Positions 50,272 to 60,400 of a stretch of 64,000 bases of DNA are shown piece by piece. Source of the DNA: Pelagicoccus albus (lineage in GTDB: Bacteria > Verrucomicrobiota > Verrucomicrobiia > Opitutales > Opitutaceae); contig NZ_JACHVC010000012.1 of NCBI RefSeq assembly GCF_014230145.1, positions 935,001 to 999,000 on the forward strand, given 5' to 3'. Under the pieces are notes generated by a model that searched no databases, was not told the DNA's origin, and saw nothing but the letters and a program-made list of their open reading frames with translations. The stretch's first letter is position 1, and the number at the start of each line of letters is the position of its first letter. A program made the position numbers and the translations under genes.

Positions 50272-51758
50272 CATCTTTCAATACCGAGATCCGGTCGGAA
50301 CTGAATTTCCGTATCGTGGTCGATTCCCCGAGCAAAATTCCAACGCGCTTCAAATCGTTTCCGACCGTCACTTCTGCACAGTATCTATCTTCCGAGTACG
50401 CAGATCGCAAAAGACTGAAGATCGTAAACCTTTGTTCGCACCGAAAGGCCCTTTCCACAAGCTACTACGTCTCTCTTCTCGCAGAAGCGAGAAACCATCG
50501 TTGCCTGCCGGAAGCGAAGACCTTGCACCAGATCGAGAGCAAACTGCTTATCCGGGATGCCGTGGGGGATCTAGAGGAACTCTTCCAGTCCTCCTTCAAG
50601 CGGTTAACGACCAGCCAATTCACACTTAGCGTCTACTTCGGCAAGAACTTGGCCAAATCCTACGACAAGTTGGCGAAGCGACTCTACGCCCTATTTCCGT
50701 GCCCACTCGTTCAGTACCAATTCCTAAAGGTAGACGGAAAATGGAAGCTCAAGGAGATTAACCAACTTGGCCTACACCAAACTCCGGACGAGCATCACGA
50801 ATTCATAGCTGACCAGCTCGAAGCCATGCTCCACAAGCGTTGGAGGAGAGACCAGCCAAGCAAAACTTATCGCTACGAAATCGCCATTCTCGTCAACGCT
50901 CAGGAAGCCAACGCCCCGTCAGATGAGGCTGCCTTGGCCAAGTTTTGCAAGGCTGCCAACCAACTGGATATGCGGGCCGAAATCATTTCCCCTCGCGACT
51001 TGCCGCGCTTGATGGAATTCGACGCCCTCTTTCTTCGAGAGACAACGCGACTCGACAACCACACCATGCGATTCGCCCTAAAAGCGGAACGTTCCGGAAT
51101 GGTTGTCATCGACGACCCAGAATCGATCCGTCGCTGCTGCAACAAAGTTTACCTAGCAGAGCTGTTGCGGGCCAAAAACATCCCGACTCCCACTTCAACC
51201 CTGATCACAAAGCGAAACCTGCACGAGATATCGCCCGGTTTCTCCTATCCGCTAGTAGTCAAAATACCAGACGGTTCCTTCTCCATCGGAGTGCACAAGG
51301 TCAAGAGCGAGCCAGAACTCCTCAGCCTCTGTAAAGATCTTCTCAATACATCTAGCGTACTCATCGCCCAAGAGTTCGTCCCTACCGACTTTGATTGGCG
51401 CATCGGAGTTATCGATGGCGTACCGCTCTATGCCTGCCGCTACTACATGAGCAAGGGGCATTGGCAAATCTACAATCACGCGGTCAAGGGCGCAGACTCT
51501 TCCGGCGACAGCGCAGGAGTGCCTATCGACCAAGTTCCGCCAGTAGTCATTGAGACAGCGATCAAAGCTGCCGCCTTGATAGGAAATGGATTCTACGGAG
51601 TTGATATTAAACAGAGTGGCGATGTCGCCCTAGTCATTGAAGTAAACGACAATCCAAGCATAGACGCCGGCATCGAAGACGAGCTAATCGGAGACGAACT
51701 CTACCTCGCCATCATGGGAACTTTCCTCAAGCGCTTGGAAGCTAAGCGCGATCGATAA
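50268..51758 (+). CDS. RimK-like ATP-grasp ligase with N-terminal RLAN-type domain
   Basis: A 496-residue protein. The N-terminal ~200 residues (FPTVTSAQYLSSEYADRKRL, then VYFGKNLAKSYDKLAKRLYA) fit the RimK-like ATP-grasp N-terminal domain. From about residue 210 is an ATP-grasp fold: EIISPRDLPRLMEFDALFLR, NKVYLAELLRAKNIPTP, PLVVKIPDGSFSIGVHKV (nucleotide loop) and the Mg site VDIKQ ... VIEVNDNPSI. These enzymes form amide bonds by adding amino acids such as Glu to an acceptor carboxylate. Partner genes suggest a small peptide-like product. Confidence 0.88.
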   Translation: MTSFNTEIRSELNFRIVVDSPSKIPTRFKSFPTVTSAQYLSSEYADRKRLKIVNLCSHRKALSTSYYVSLLAEARNHRCLPEAKTLHQIESKLLIRDAVGDLEELFQSSFKRLTTSQFTLSVYFGKNLAKSYDKLAKRLYALFPCPLVQYQFLKVDGKWKLKEINQLGLHQTPDEHHEFIADQLEAMLHKRWRRDQPSKTYRYEIAILVNAQEANAPSDEAALAKFCKAANQLDMRAEIISPRDLPRLMEFDALFLRETTRLDNHTMRFALKAERSGMVVIDDPESIRRCCNKVYLAELLRAKNIPTPTSTLITKRNLHEISPGFSYPLVVKIPDGSFSIGVHKVKSEPELLSLCKDLLNTSSVLIAQEFVPTDFDWRIGVIDGVPLYACRYYMSKGHWQIYNHAVKGADSSGDSAGVPIDQVPPVVIETAIKAAALIGNGFYGVDIKQSGDVALVIEVNDNPSIDAGIEDELIGDELYLAIMGTFLKRLEAKRDR

Positions 51759-51780
51759 GTAATATATAGCGAAACCAGAA

Positions 51781-53043
51781 ATGTCCAAAAAAACACTTTC
51801 TCTCTTTCAAGCGTTCGGAATCGAACTGGAGTATATGATCGTCGATCGCGATACCCAACGCCCTTGTCCCATCGCAGAGCAAATCCTCCTCGATGAAGAT
51901 GGCCAAACCGTAAACGAAATCTCGCTCGGTCCGATCGACGTTTCCAACGAGTTGGCAACCCACGTATTGGAGTTCAAGACGACGGCCCCGACAGCTGACT
52001 TGAAGCAGCTAAAGAGCGACTTCATGGATGCGATCGCCACCATGAACGAAAGGCTTGCTCCCCACAACGCAATCCTGGCTCCGGGTGGTGCCCACCCCTT
52101 TATGGATCCCGCCACAGAGGGGCATACTTGGAGCAGCGGCGACAGAACCATTTACGAGACCTACGACCGCATTTTCAATTGTAGCAGTCACGGATGGTTC
52201 AACTTGCAAAGCTGTCATTTGAATCTGCCCTTCGCCAATGAAGAAGAGTTCGCACGCTTGCATGCAGCGATAATTCTGATCCTGCCCTACTTGCCCGCTC
52301 TTTCTGCAAGTACGCCCTATCTTGAATCTAGATACACCGGATTTTTGGATACACGAATCAACGTCTACAAAGACAACCAAAAGAAGGTGCCACAGATAGC
52401 CGGAAGCATTGTCCCAGAGCCCGTTTTCACTTTCGCCGATTACCAGAGCGAGATTCTAGAAAAAACCTACCAAGCGATTGCGCCCTACGATCCACATTCC
52501 ATCTTGCGCTACGAATGGCTAAACTCTCGCGGAGCGATTGCTCGCTTCGACCGAAACGCCATAGAGATCCGTGTTCTGGATACACAGGAATGCCCAGAGC
52601 AAGACCTAGCGATTTGTTCTTTGATCATTTCTCTTCTCAAGGTGCTTTGCGCTTTGGACATGGCGGATTTGAAAACTTTCGCCGAAACCTATTCGCCCGC
52701 CCAGCGTAAGAGCCAACTCCTAAGCGTGGCTCAAGACGGTTTCGAAGCGGAACTCGAACTGCGGGATCTCGCAGACTTGATCGGACTTTCTCCGAAGGAA
52801 ACCACAGTGGGCGAACTCTGGGCTGCGATTCTGTCGAAACTCGGTGGAGATAAAAACCTGACCGACTACCAAGAGACATTGTCCTACATCCTCCAAGAGG
52901 GAAATCTAGCCGAGAGAATGCTAGCAGTCGTCGGAAAGGATCCCGCTCCCGAGAATCTGAGAGAACTGGTCAAAAGCCTAAGCTCTTCCTTGGAAACCGG
53001 CGAGCGATTCGATTCGAGTCAACCACTCGTAACCGCTTCCTAA
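51781..53043 (+). CDS. GCS2-like carboxylate-amine ligase
   Basis: A 420-residue protein of the glutamate-cysteine ligase 2 superfamily. GIELEYMIVDRDTQRPCPI at the start is the Glu-binding motif (GxExE), and WFNLQSCHLNLPFANEEEFA holds the central His/Asn. Later AIEIRVLDTQECPEQDLAIC carries the typical ExRxxD motif. It should ligate an amino acid to a carboxylate using ATP. It starts 22 bp after the ATP-grasp gene. Confidence 0.88.
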   Translation: MSKKTLSLFQAFGIELEYMIVDRDTQRPCPIAEQILLDEDGQTVNEISLGPIDVSNELATHVLEFKTTAPTADLKQLKSDFMDAIATMNERLAPHNAILAPGGAHPFMDPATEGHTWSSGDRTIYETYDRIFNCSSHGWFNLQSCHLNLPFANEEEFARLHAAIILILPYLPALSASTPYLESRYTGFLDTRINVYKDNQKKVPQIAGSIVPEPVFTFADYQSEILEKTYQAIAPYDPHSILRYEWLNSRGAIARFDRNAIEIRVLDTQECPEQDLAICSLIISLLKVLCALDMADLKTFAETYSPAQRKSQLLSVAQDGFEAELELRDLADLIGLSPKETTVGELWAAILSKLGGDKNLTDYQETLSYILQEGNLAERMLAVVGKDPAPENLRELVKSLSSSLETGERFDSSQPLVTAS

Positions 53044-53054
53044 CTTGTTCTAAA

Positions 53055-53759
53055 ATGGGTAGCCGTTCTCTTTACGGATTCGTAGTTACCGCCGAACATG
53101 CTTCCGATGCGATTCCAAGCTCTTGCAGCGATATCTTGCAGAGAGAGTTTGATGCGTCTGATGTCCATCAACGATTCGATCCAGGAACAAAATCGATTGC
53201 CGAGTCCCTCGCGGTAAAGCTCGAGGCTACTCTTTGCCTAGGGAAATTCACTCGCCTCGCCATCGACCTAAATCGCTCAATCGGCGGGCCAGATCTTTTC
53301 AGCAAATCCTTGTTTCGAGCAGATGAGGAATTGAAAGCGAGCCTTATTCAAAACCATTTCCTTCCTTTTCGGAAAGAAGCGAAAGAGGCTGTGGAAGCAC
53401 TAATCCAAAATAAAAAAATCGCCACTCACCTATCCATCCACTCTTTCACACCGGTGTTGAATGGAGTTGTACGTAATCTCGATATCGGAGTCCTTTATGA
53501 CGATGAATCAAGCGGTGAAACAAAGTTGGCTAACCATCTTATTCAATGCCTTTCCGCTGACTTTCCAAAATTAAAAGTCGCAGCAAATAAACCTTACCTA
53601 GGGAAAAGCGACGGACACACAACCGCCCTTCGTCGCATATTTCCTGATACAAACTATCTGGGCATCGAGTTCGAATTCAACCAAGCTCTAGATTTCCAGC
53701 GAGACAGTGAGGCCTTAGTGGATTCAATACTCACCTCCCTCCGCTTCTATACAGCTTAA
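53055..53759 (+). CDS. N-formylglutamate amidohydrolase-like protein
   Basis: A 234-residue FGase-fold enzyme. VVTAEHASDAIPSSC is the opening zinc/His motif, TRLAIDLNRS contains the DLNR motif, and IHSFTPVLNGVVRNLDIGVL holds the other catalytic residues. It could release a formyl or acyl group or act on gamma-linked amides. Last gene of the amidoligase run, 11 bp after the GCS2-like gene. It converges with the VCBS gene, stops overlapping by 4 bp. Confidence 0.87.
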   Translation: MGSRSLYGFVVTAEHASDAIPSSCSDILQREFDASDVHQRFDPGTKSIAESLAVKLEATLCLGKFTRLAIDLNRSIGGPDLFSKSLFRADEELKASLIQNHFLPFRKEAKEAVEALIQNKKIATHLSIHSFTPVLNGVVRNLDIGVLYDDESSGETKLANHLIQCLSADFPKLKVAANKPYLGKSDGHTTALRRIFPDTNYLGIEFEFNQALDFQRDSEALVDSILTSLRFYTA

Positions 53760-56700
53760 TCAATACCCCAACCTAGAACAATCTCGCCCTGTTCAAAAGG
53801 CCCCTTGAACTTCACCCATTCTCCGCCTGGCCTGCGAACCTGAATCTCTTCTATTTCGACTCCTGTTGGCATTGCGAAGAACAACCGTTGACTAGATTGA
53901 CTCAAATATCCAGATCCACAATACAGCTCTCGTACCACCTCTTTCCCGTTCGAAAGGATTAGCTTAACTATGGTACCGGCCTGGTTTTGTCGACCGTCCC
54001 AGTCTTGCAAATCGATCCAATAGCGACGAGCAGGCTGCGGAGAATCGTTTCGGTAGATAAGCACGCTGCTGTTGTTGCGCGATAGAATGAAGTCTGGATC
54101 TCCGTCGTCATCGATATCGGTGTTCACGAGTGCCTTGGCATCTCCTGTTACAAGCAACCCCGACTCTCCGGGCAGCACCGCTTCGAACTCTCCGTCTCCC
54201 CTTCCCAGCAAGGTCAAACTAAGCCCGCCATCAAAGCGACCCGCACTGGGAATTGGAGCATAATCATTTTGCATCAAGTAAAGATCCAATCTCCCATCCC
54301 CATCCATATCGACTGCGGCCATGCCATAAATCGGAGCGACTTGAGCCAAGCGGGGAAAGGGACGAAATTCGTAGGTATCATTGCCTTGACTCATGAATAC
54401 TCCGCTTGCGAACTGCGTCGCTTCCCAAGATTGAGCCGACTGCAAAAATTCATCACCGACGACATCACGCAGATCAGCGACCGCGTATGCATCATTTCCC
54501 CTGAGGCGGCTACTCAAGGTAGGGAGCTCCGCCCTCAAAACATTGTACCCCCGCATCGGATACATTGTTTCCTCTTCGTGTTCGACTTCAATCAAGACAT
54601 CCCGGTTTTCCAGTTTTCCCGCCAGAAGCTTGGCCGGCTCTCTCTCCGTCGCCGAATAAGGTGTATTCAATCCTAAATTTCCAGCCGCATAATCCAACTT
54701 TCCGTCTCCATTGAAATCGCCACTTACCAACGAATTCCACCAGCCGGTTCCTCCAGAATCAAAACCGTAACGTTCAGTCGCATCCTCAAAGCCTCCCAAC
54801 AAACCACGATTTATCCAGCATCTGACAGCAGACCACTCTCCGGCTACCAACAGGTCTGGCCATCCATCCGAATTAATGTCGGTAAAAAGAGACGACCTAA
54901 GAGCCCCACCCCCTTCGGACTCGGGTAACCAATCGCTTTTCGCCAAACGAAAGCGACCGTCCTCATTCAAAAGCAAAGCATTGGAATAAGGCTCTGGGTA
55001 GCGACCAGGAAGCACTCCCCCTCCCAAAAACAGATCAATATCCCCGTCATTATCTACGTCAGCTGCCGCTGCTGTCCCCACAGCCATCGAAATCGCTGGC
55101 AGCATGGAGTCGCTCCGATTTACGAATACGGCCCTTCCGTCGTTTTCGTAATATTCAATCCGATACGACTCATGGCCCACCTGGTGTGATACTCCACTGG
55201 CCGTTCGAATTAAGTCCAAGTCTCCATCACCATCCCCATCAAAAACGAGGATTGGTCCGTCGTTACTTCCCCTGCTTTGCAAATGAATCGCCGAGGACGA
55301 TGGATAGCTGCCGCTTTCGTTTTGCAAAAAGATAGTCGCCGGATCCAACGCGGTTCCGCCAACAACGAGATCCTCCCTACCATCTCCATTCAAATCACCA
55401 ATTGCCAAAGCTGGACCCACTCTATTTCCTCGGCGTGGAAGCAAAGGCTGCTGGCGCCTTTCATCGATAACGGATTCACGAGTGCGATGTAGAAGCTCAA
55501 GCTCGCGGCTTGCCTCGCTAAAAGCCAAGCGCGCGATTGGATTCTCCTTCGTTTGCTCAACCGCCGTTTCCTCTTCCTCGATCTGATACCGGTACCCAGC
55601 TTCCAGATTTTCAAGGACCTGCACCGTGCCACTTGGCCACTGAACTTCGAGTCGCTTCACACTCTCATCACTACCCAATCCGAAATGTACAATCGGCTCG
55701 CTGGTGGAAAGGTACCCACGCGAGAGCGAGAGGGTTTTGAACTGTTTACCGGAGCTCGTTTGAATTTCGACGTTCGCCCCGATTCCGTAGTAATTGGAAT
55801 CCTGTCCCCGCAGTTCCAATACGATTCGATTCCCGTACAAGGAATCGTTTCGCATGAGGGTAACGTTGCCCTGGTAGTTGCCGTAAACAAGATCGAGGTC
55901 CCCATCTAAATCGAAATCGCCCGTGGCGGCCCCAAAACTAATCCCTATCTCATCCAAACCCCATTCATTACCAATTTCTTCGAAGCTCAAATTTCCCGTA
56001 TTTCGAAATGCCAAATTCTTCTCCAGCAAAGGAGGACTCTTTTCAACGAGAGCGACTCTTTGCTGCGGGGATCGAGCTCGTCTAACCTTAGACATCAAGT
56101 CCGTGTTGTGCAGCTCCCGGATCATCCCCGTAGTGACATGCAAATCTGACCAGCCATCGTTGTCGAAATCCTCGAACCGGAGCGACCAGGTCCAATCTGT
56201 CGCTTCTAAACCCATGAGATGAGCAGCTTCGAAAAATGGCCCCATCCCAGAATTAAGGTAGACCACATTTCTGGGGTACTGCTGAGCAGCGAACGGATTG
56301 GAGTGAGGGTCCACGGCTTCGCCCCTTCCATCCACCATCCCTCTCATGTCTTTTTCGCGCGTTCGGGCCGCCATATCCGCCACCATAAAATCGATGAGCC
56401 CATCGTTGTTTAAATCCGCGATATCTGCCCCCATGGAGGAATTAGGGGTATGGGCGACCACATAGCTCAACACATCGACGAAGCGTCCGTCGCCAACATT
56501 GTGATACAGTCGATCGGAGGGCGTAAAATCATTGGCCACATACAGGTCTAGATACCCATCTTGATTGTAATCAATCCATGTGGCGGAATGCCCCTGTCCC
56601 GCGCCCGATATACCTGCTTTACGGGTAACGTTCTCAAAGGTTCCATCTCCGCGATTCCGGAAAAGGTAATCCTCTTGTCCACTCGGAGCTTCCTGCAAAC

Positions 56701-57379
56701 TTAGGAGATTCGTTTGCAGATAAAAATCGAGATAACCGTCTCGGTCGAAATCCGCAAAAGATGCCATACCGCTGGCATCCCGGACATTTACTCCTGCTCG
56801 AATGGCTTTGTTTATAAAGGTACCATCCCCATTATTCCGATACAATCGATTTGGACTATTGTACCTACATTCGTAAATATCCAACCAGCCATCATTATCG
56901 TAATCAACAAAGGCAACACCTTGACACCAGCCTTGCGTGGAGCCCGCGACCCCTGCGGTTTCTGTCAGATCCTCAAACTGCCAATTGCCAAGATTCCGAA
57001 AGAGTCGATTGCTTTCAGTCTTACTGGCTAGGTATAGATCTGGCAGCCCGTCGCGGTCAAAGTCCCCCACCGCAACTCCTGTCCCCAGAGCCCCCAAAGA
57101 AAACTCCAAAAACCGCTCTCCCCACATAGATGGGTCTGCGTATTTATTTTCAAGATACACTCCTGAGTGTTCACTTCGAACCTCTTGAAACAAGGCTTCT
57201 CCTTGGCCTGAACTTTTTTCACTCAAGGGAGTTTTACTGACAACCTGCGAGTGAGACTCCTCGCAAGGCAGAAGAGAGAAAACGAAACAGAGAGATATAG
57301 GTATACGGTTCAAAACAGGGCGATCAAGGATTGGGGCAAAGCGAAAGGGAGGCTCCCGTCGGAACCTCCCTACTATCAC
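53756..57379 (-). CDS. Exported VCBS/FG-GAP repeat protein with two UnbV/ASPIC units
   Basis: About 1207 residues from a GTG; a TTG at 57313 (LNRIPISLCFVFSLL) would give a cleaner signal peptide. Dozens of FG-GAP/VCBS calcium-loop units of the form DxDxDGxxDL (VGDFDRDGLPDLYLA, VADMAARTRE region, DLDGDLDLVYG, FDGDGDGDLDLIR). Two UnbV-type domains appear, one near residue 530-600 (VKRLEVQWPSGTVQVLENLE) and one near the end (IEEIQVRRPGGEWVKFKGPF). The whole looks like a CRTAC1-type protein in duplicate. It lies 23 bp after the TonB receptor gene, so it probably belongs to the same uptake operon as a surface or periplasmic partner. Confidence 0.85.
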   Translation of the reverse strand: MIVGRFRREPPFRFAPILDRPVLNRIPISLCFVFSLLPCEESHSQVVSKTPLSEKSSGQGEALFQEVRSEHSGVYLENKYADPSMWGERFLEFSLGALGTGVAVGDFDRDGLPDLYLASKTESNRLFRNLGNWQFEDLTETAGVAGSTQGWCQGVAFVDYDNDGWLDIYECRYNSPNRLYRNNGDGTFINKAIRAGVNVRDASGMASFADFDRDGYLDFYLQTNLLSLQEAPSGQEDYLFRNRGDGTFENVTRKAGISGAGQGHSATWIDYNQDGYLDLYVANDFTPSDRLYHNVGDGRFVDVLSYVVAHTPNSSMGADIADLNNDGLIDFMVADMAARTREKDMRGMVDGRGEAVDPHSNPFAAQQYPRNVVYLNSGMGPFFEAAHLMGLEATDWTWSLRFEDFDNDGWSDLHVTTGMIRELHNTDLMSKVRRARSPQQRVALVEKSPPLLEKNLAFRNTGNLSFEEIGNEWGLDEIGISFGAATGDFDLDGDLDLVYGNYQGNVTLMRNDSLYGNRIVLELRGQDSNYYGIGANVEIQTSSGKQFKTLSLSRGYLSTSEPIVHFGLGSDESVKRLEVQWPSGTVQVLENLEAGYRYQIEEEETAVEQTKENPIARLAFSEASRELELLHRTRESVIDERRQQPLLPRRGNRVGPALAIGDLNGDGREDLVVGGTALDPATIFLQNESGSYPSSSAIHLQSRGSNDGPILVFDGDGDGDLDLIRTASGVSHQVGHESYRIEYYENDGRAVFVNRSDSMLPAISMAVGTAAAADVDNDGDIDLFLGGGVLPGRYPEPYSNALLLNEDGRFRLAKSDWLPESEGGGALRSSLFTDINSDGWPDLLVAGEWSAVRCWINRGLLGGFEDATERYGFDSGGTGWWNSLVSGDFNGDGKLDYAAGNLGLNTPYSATEREPAKLLAGKLENRDVLIEVEHEEETMYPMRGYNVLRAELPTLSSRLRGNDAYAVADLRDVVGDEFLQSAQSWEATQFASGVFMSQGNDTYEFRPFPRLAQVAPIYGMAAVDMDGDGRLDLYLMQNDYAPIPSAGRFDGGLSLTLLGRGDGEFEAVLPGESGLLVTGDAKALVNTDIDDDGDPDFILSRNNSSVLIYRNDSPQPARRYWIDLQDWDGRQNQAGTIVKLILSNGKEVVRELYCGSGYLSQSSQRLFFAMPTGVEIEEIQVRRPGGEWVKFKGPFEQGEIVLGWGID

Positions 57380-57402
57380 TACTCTAAGATTATACCCATT
57401 TC

Positions 57403-60400
57403 TTAGAATGCAAGCGTAGTGGTGAAGAAGAACTGTCGCGGGTCGACGATGCGGTAAGCGGTCTTCTCGCCATCGGGGTTTATAGCGATAGGCTGTAAAT
57501 CGCCGTCTTCCAGGACGTCACGAATATTCAGTTGGAATTTCAGGTCCGCCTTTCCTTCCATGATTTCCATCTTGTAGCTAGCCCACAGGTCAACGTGGAA
57601 TTCCTCGCCGGAGTAAACCGGCTTATCCGGGTCCAACCTACGAATCAGCCCATCATCGTCAGCTTCCGCGGCAAGGTATCCAATAATCGCTGCATCTTCC
57701 CAGCGAGCGCTTCCTCCAATACCTAGTCCCTCGAACTTACCGTCAGTGAAGACGTAATTCGAAATCACGTTCCAACGCCATTCGCGTTGGCCCGGTGTTT
57801 TCTTTCCGGCAAGCGTCCGCTGCAATGCCATCTGCGAATCAACATTCGCATTAAACCACTTGGCGGGCGTATTGAGGACTCCGTGCAGAGCATTGCGTTT
57901 GAGGCCGATGTCCACAGGAGTATCGATACTGTCGTTGTTGTAGTCCCAGAAGCTCTGGAATCCCTCCGGCAAAGCGGTAGACGTAGCGTTTTGCCAGATT
58001 GGCAGACGTACCGCGAGCCAGTTTGTGTACTCAGGCGCGATGTCGCTAAATACAGTTTCCTGCCGGGCAAGGTTGAACTTGATGTTCCAATTTCTCAGCG
58101 GGTTATAAATAACCTGCAGCTCCGTACCCTTGGCCTCGAGCGTGCTGGTTCCCTGGACTGAATCGTTGTAGGTGTGATAGTTATCTGGATACTGCGTGAT
58201 TTCATCGATACGAGCTTCGGCAGCCGCTCCGGTCAAACCTTCAGCGTCAGCCACCGCTGCCGCCCAGTCTCCGAAGAAGTCCTCGTCGAAGTAACCCATG
58301 CGCCAAATAAAGGTACCAGTACTTCCAACACGCGAATTGATTTGCCCAGCTTCGAAGAAGTTCAGGTTAGCGTAAAGCTTACCTTCAAGCAGGTTTAGTC
58401 CTACGCCCCAGTCCTTACCTTCTCCAGTAGGAAGCGGAAGCGGTTGGCCCGTTGACATATCGTAGACGACTCCAGCTGGTGTGAAGTTGTCAGACTCGTT
58501 GTAGTGGAAATTCAACCAATCAGTTGGCTTGAAAACGATCCCCTTGGATGAGGTGTCACCTGATACGGATTGCCAGTCTCCGAAGGAGGTTCCCACATCG
58601 GCTGGATCAGGCTGGCCCGTGGTGGGATCGATAACTGGGAACGAAGAGCTTCTACCCTCGTTGTCATCCGTTCTGAATCCGAGCGTCGTGATGATTTTGT
58701 CTTCCCAGAATCTACTTTGCAGAACAACCGCTTCCGAATCAGTATTAGTTTGGCCCGCGGTAGAGACAAAGTGCAGCACTTCGTCATGCGTAACGGATTC
58801 CGTGGTCCAATCCCATGAGCTTATGGGAGCATTACCCGCGAGATCGCCGCTAGCGTATCCAATCGGCATGGTGAAGATCCGTGGCTCGTTCAGGACGATG
58901 CCGGGATCGTAGTCTACATTTCCCGAATCGTCGCCTAGGTAGAGACGTCTGTAGATCGCCCCTCCCGTACCGGAAGTGTAGTTTTCCTGATTTACCCAAG
59001 CATTATCGGAAGTCACGACCTGACGCCAACGGTAGTAGGCCGTATCATAGCTGCGAGATGATACAAGTCCCATGGCACGATGGGAACCGAGGTGCTTCGT
59101 CCAATTATCGGAATGGGTGAAATCGAACTCATAGGCCAAAGTCGCCCTCCAGCTGCTGTTCTCTTCGACCTGCGTGAACGCATCCGGTTCACGAACCTCA
59201 ATAAAGGGCCGCAAGAAATTCGGATTCGCCGATCCATCAAGCAGAACCTCGTTGACGTCTATTTCAATCGTAGCACCGGTCTGCTGTCCGATAAAGTAAC
59301 TATTGTTCGCCTCGTATTCTTCTTCGAAGTAACCAAGGTTTAAGTACAAGTTAGGAAGAATCTGCTGATCGAGCTCCAAACTCTTAATAGTCGCGTCAGC
59401 GGATCCAACATTGCTGGATACGATATTAACGCTTTCCCAGTCGTAGAGGGATTGATCCGTCACACCTGGATAGATGAACAATGGCTGCGTATTGTCTCCG
59501 TCAGTACGCATCATCCGATAAACCGAATTCCCATCAACCGTGTCGGGCGAGATGCCAAGGCTTCGCTGGTGAGCGCTCGTTAGAACACCTTGGTCGAAGT
59601 TCAGTACCGGACGTCCCGAAGAAGTGGTCAAACCGGCAGGCAAGTCTGCATTGTCATCGATGGGTCCAAAGACTTCCCCATTGATCGTATAGGTACGGTC
59701 AACTGCATTCCAGGTCGGACTCCCCGCTTCGATCCACGGGGTAACCATATCGCGCGGAGTTACATTGTTGGGACGGCGATTCTCGTTTTCGTAATTCTCG
59801 TATGTCCCGCGGATTGTCGTTCGCTCAGACGGAGAGTAAGTCAAAGCGAGGTATTGCCGATCAGTGTCATCGTAGGATGGCTTGCGGCGGAACCCACGCT
59901 CCTCACGGAGCACCGCAAAATTAACGGCTAGAATATCGTCTATGACGGTTTTGTTGTACTGTGCGCTAGCGCGAAAAGCGTCATGGCTACCGAATCGAAC
60001 CTGGACTTCCCCAAAGTCGTTCCCGATGACCGCCTTGTCTTGGCTCTGGTTTACGATACCTGCCGCACTCCCAAGTCCGAACAGAATGGAGTTCGGTCCC
60101 CGATTGATTTCAACGGTTTTCGTGTTGTAGGAATCAAAGGGAATACGAGCGATACTTGGGAAATAATCTCTCGCCGTATCCGCTGGAGCAATACCACGTA
60201 CACGGTTCGCTGTAGCTGGACCACTGGCAGTTCCGCCATTACTCTTGCCCGCGCCTACGTCGTTAATAGCTCCACTTTTATCCACACTGTAGGCTGTGTA
60301 ATTGCCGAGTCCTTCCGTATTCGCTTCATAGAGAAACACATCGTTGATGTCCACGGCCGCCGTATCTTCGAGTTGCTGATCGGTTACGACTGTGATGGAA

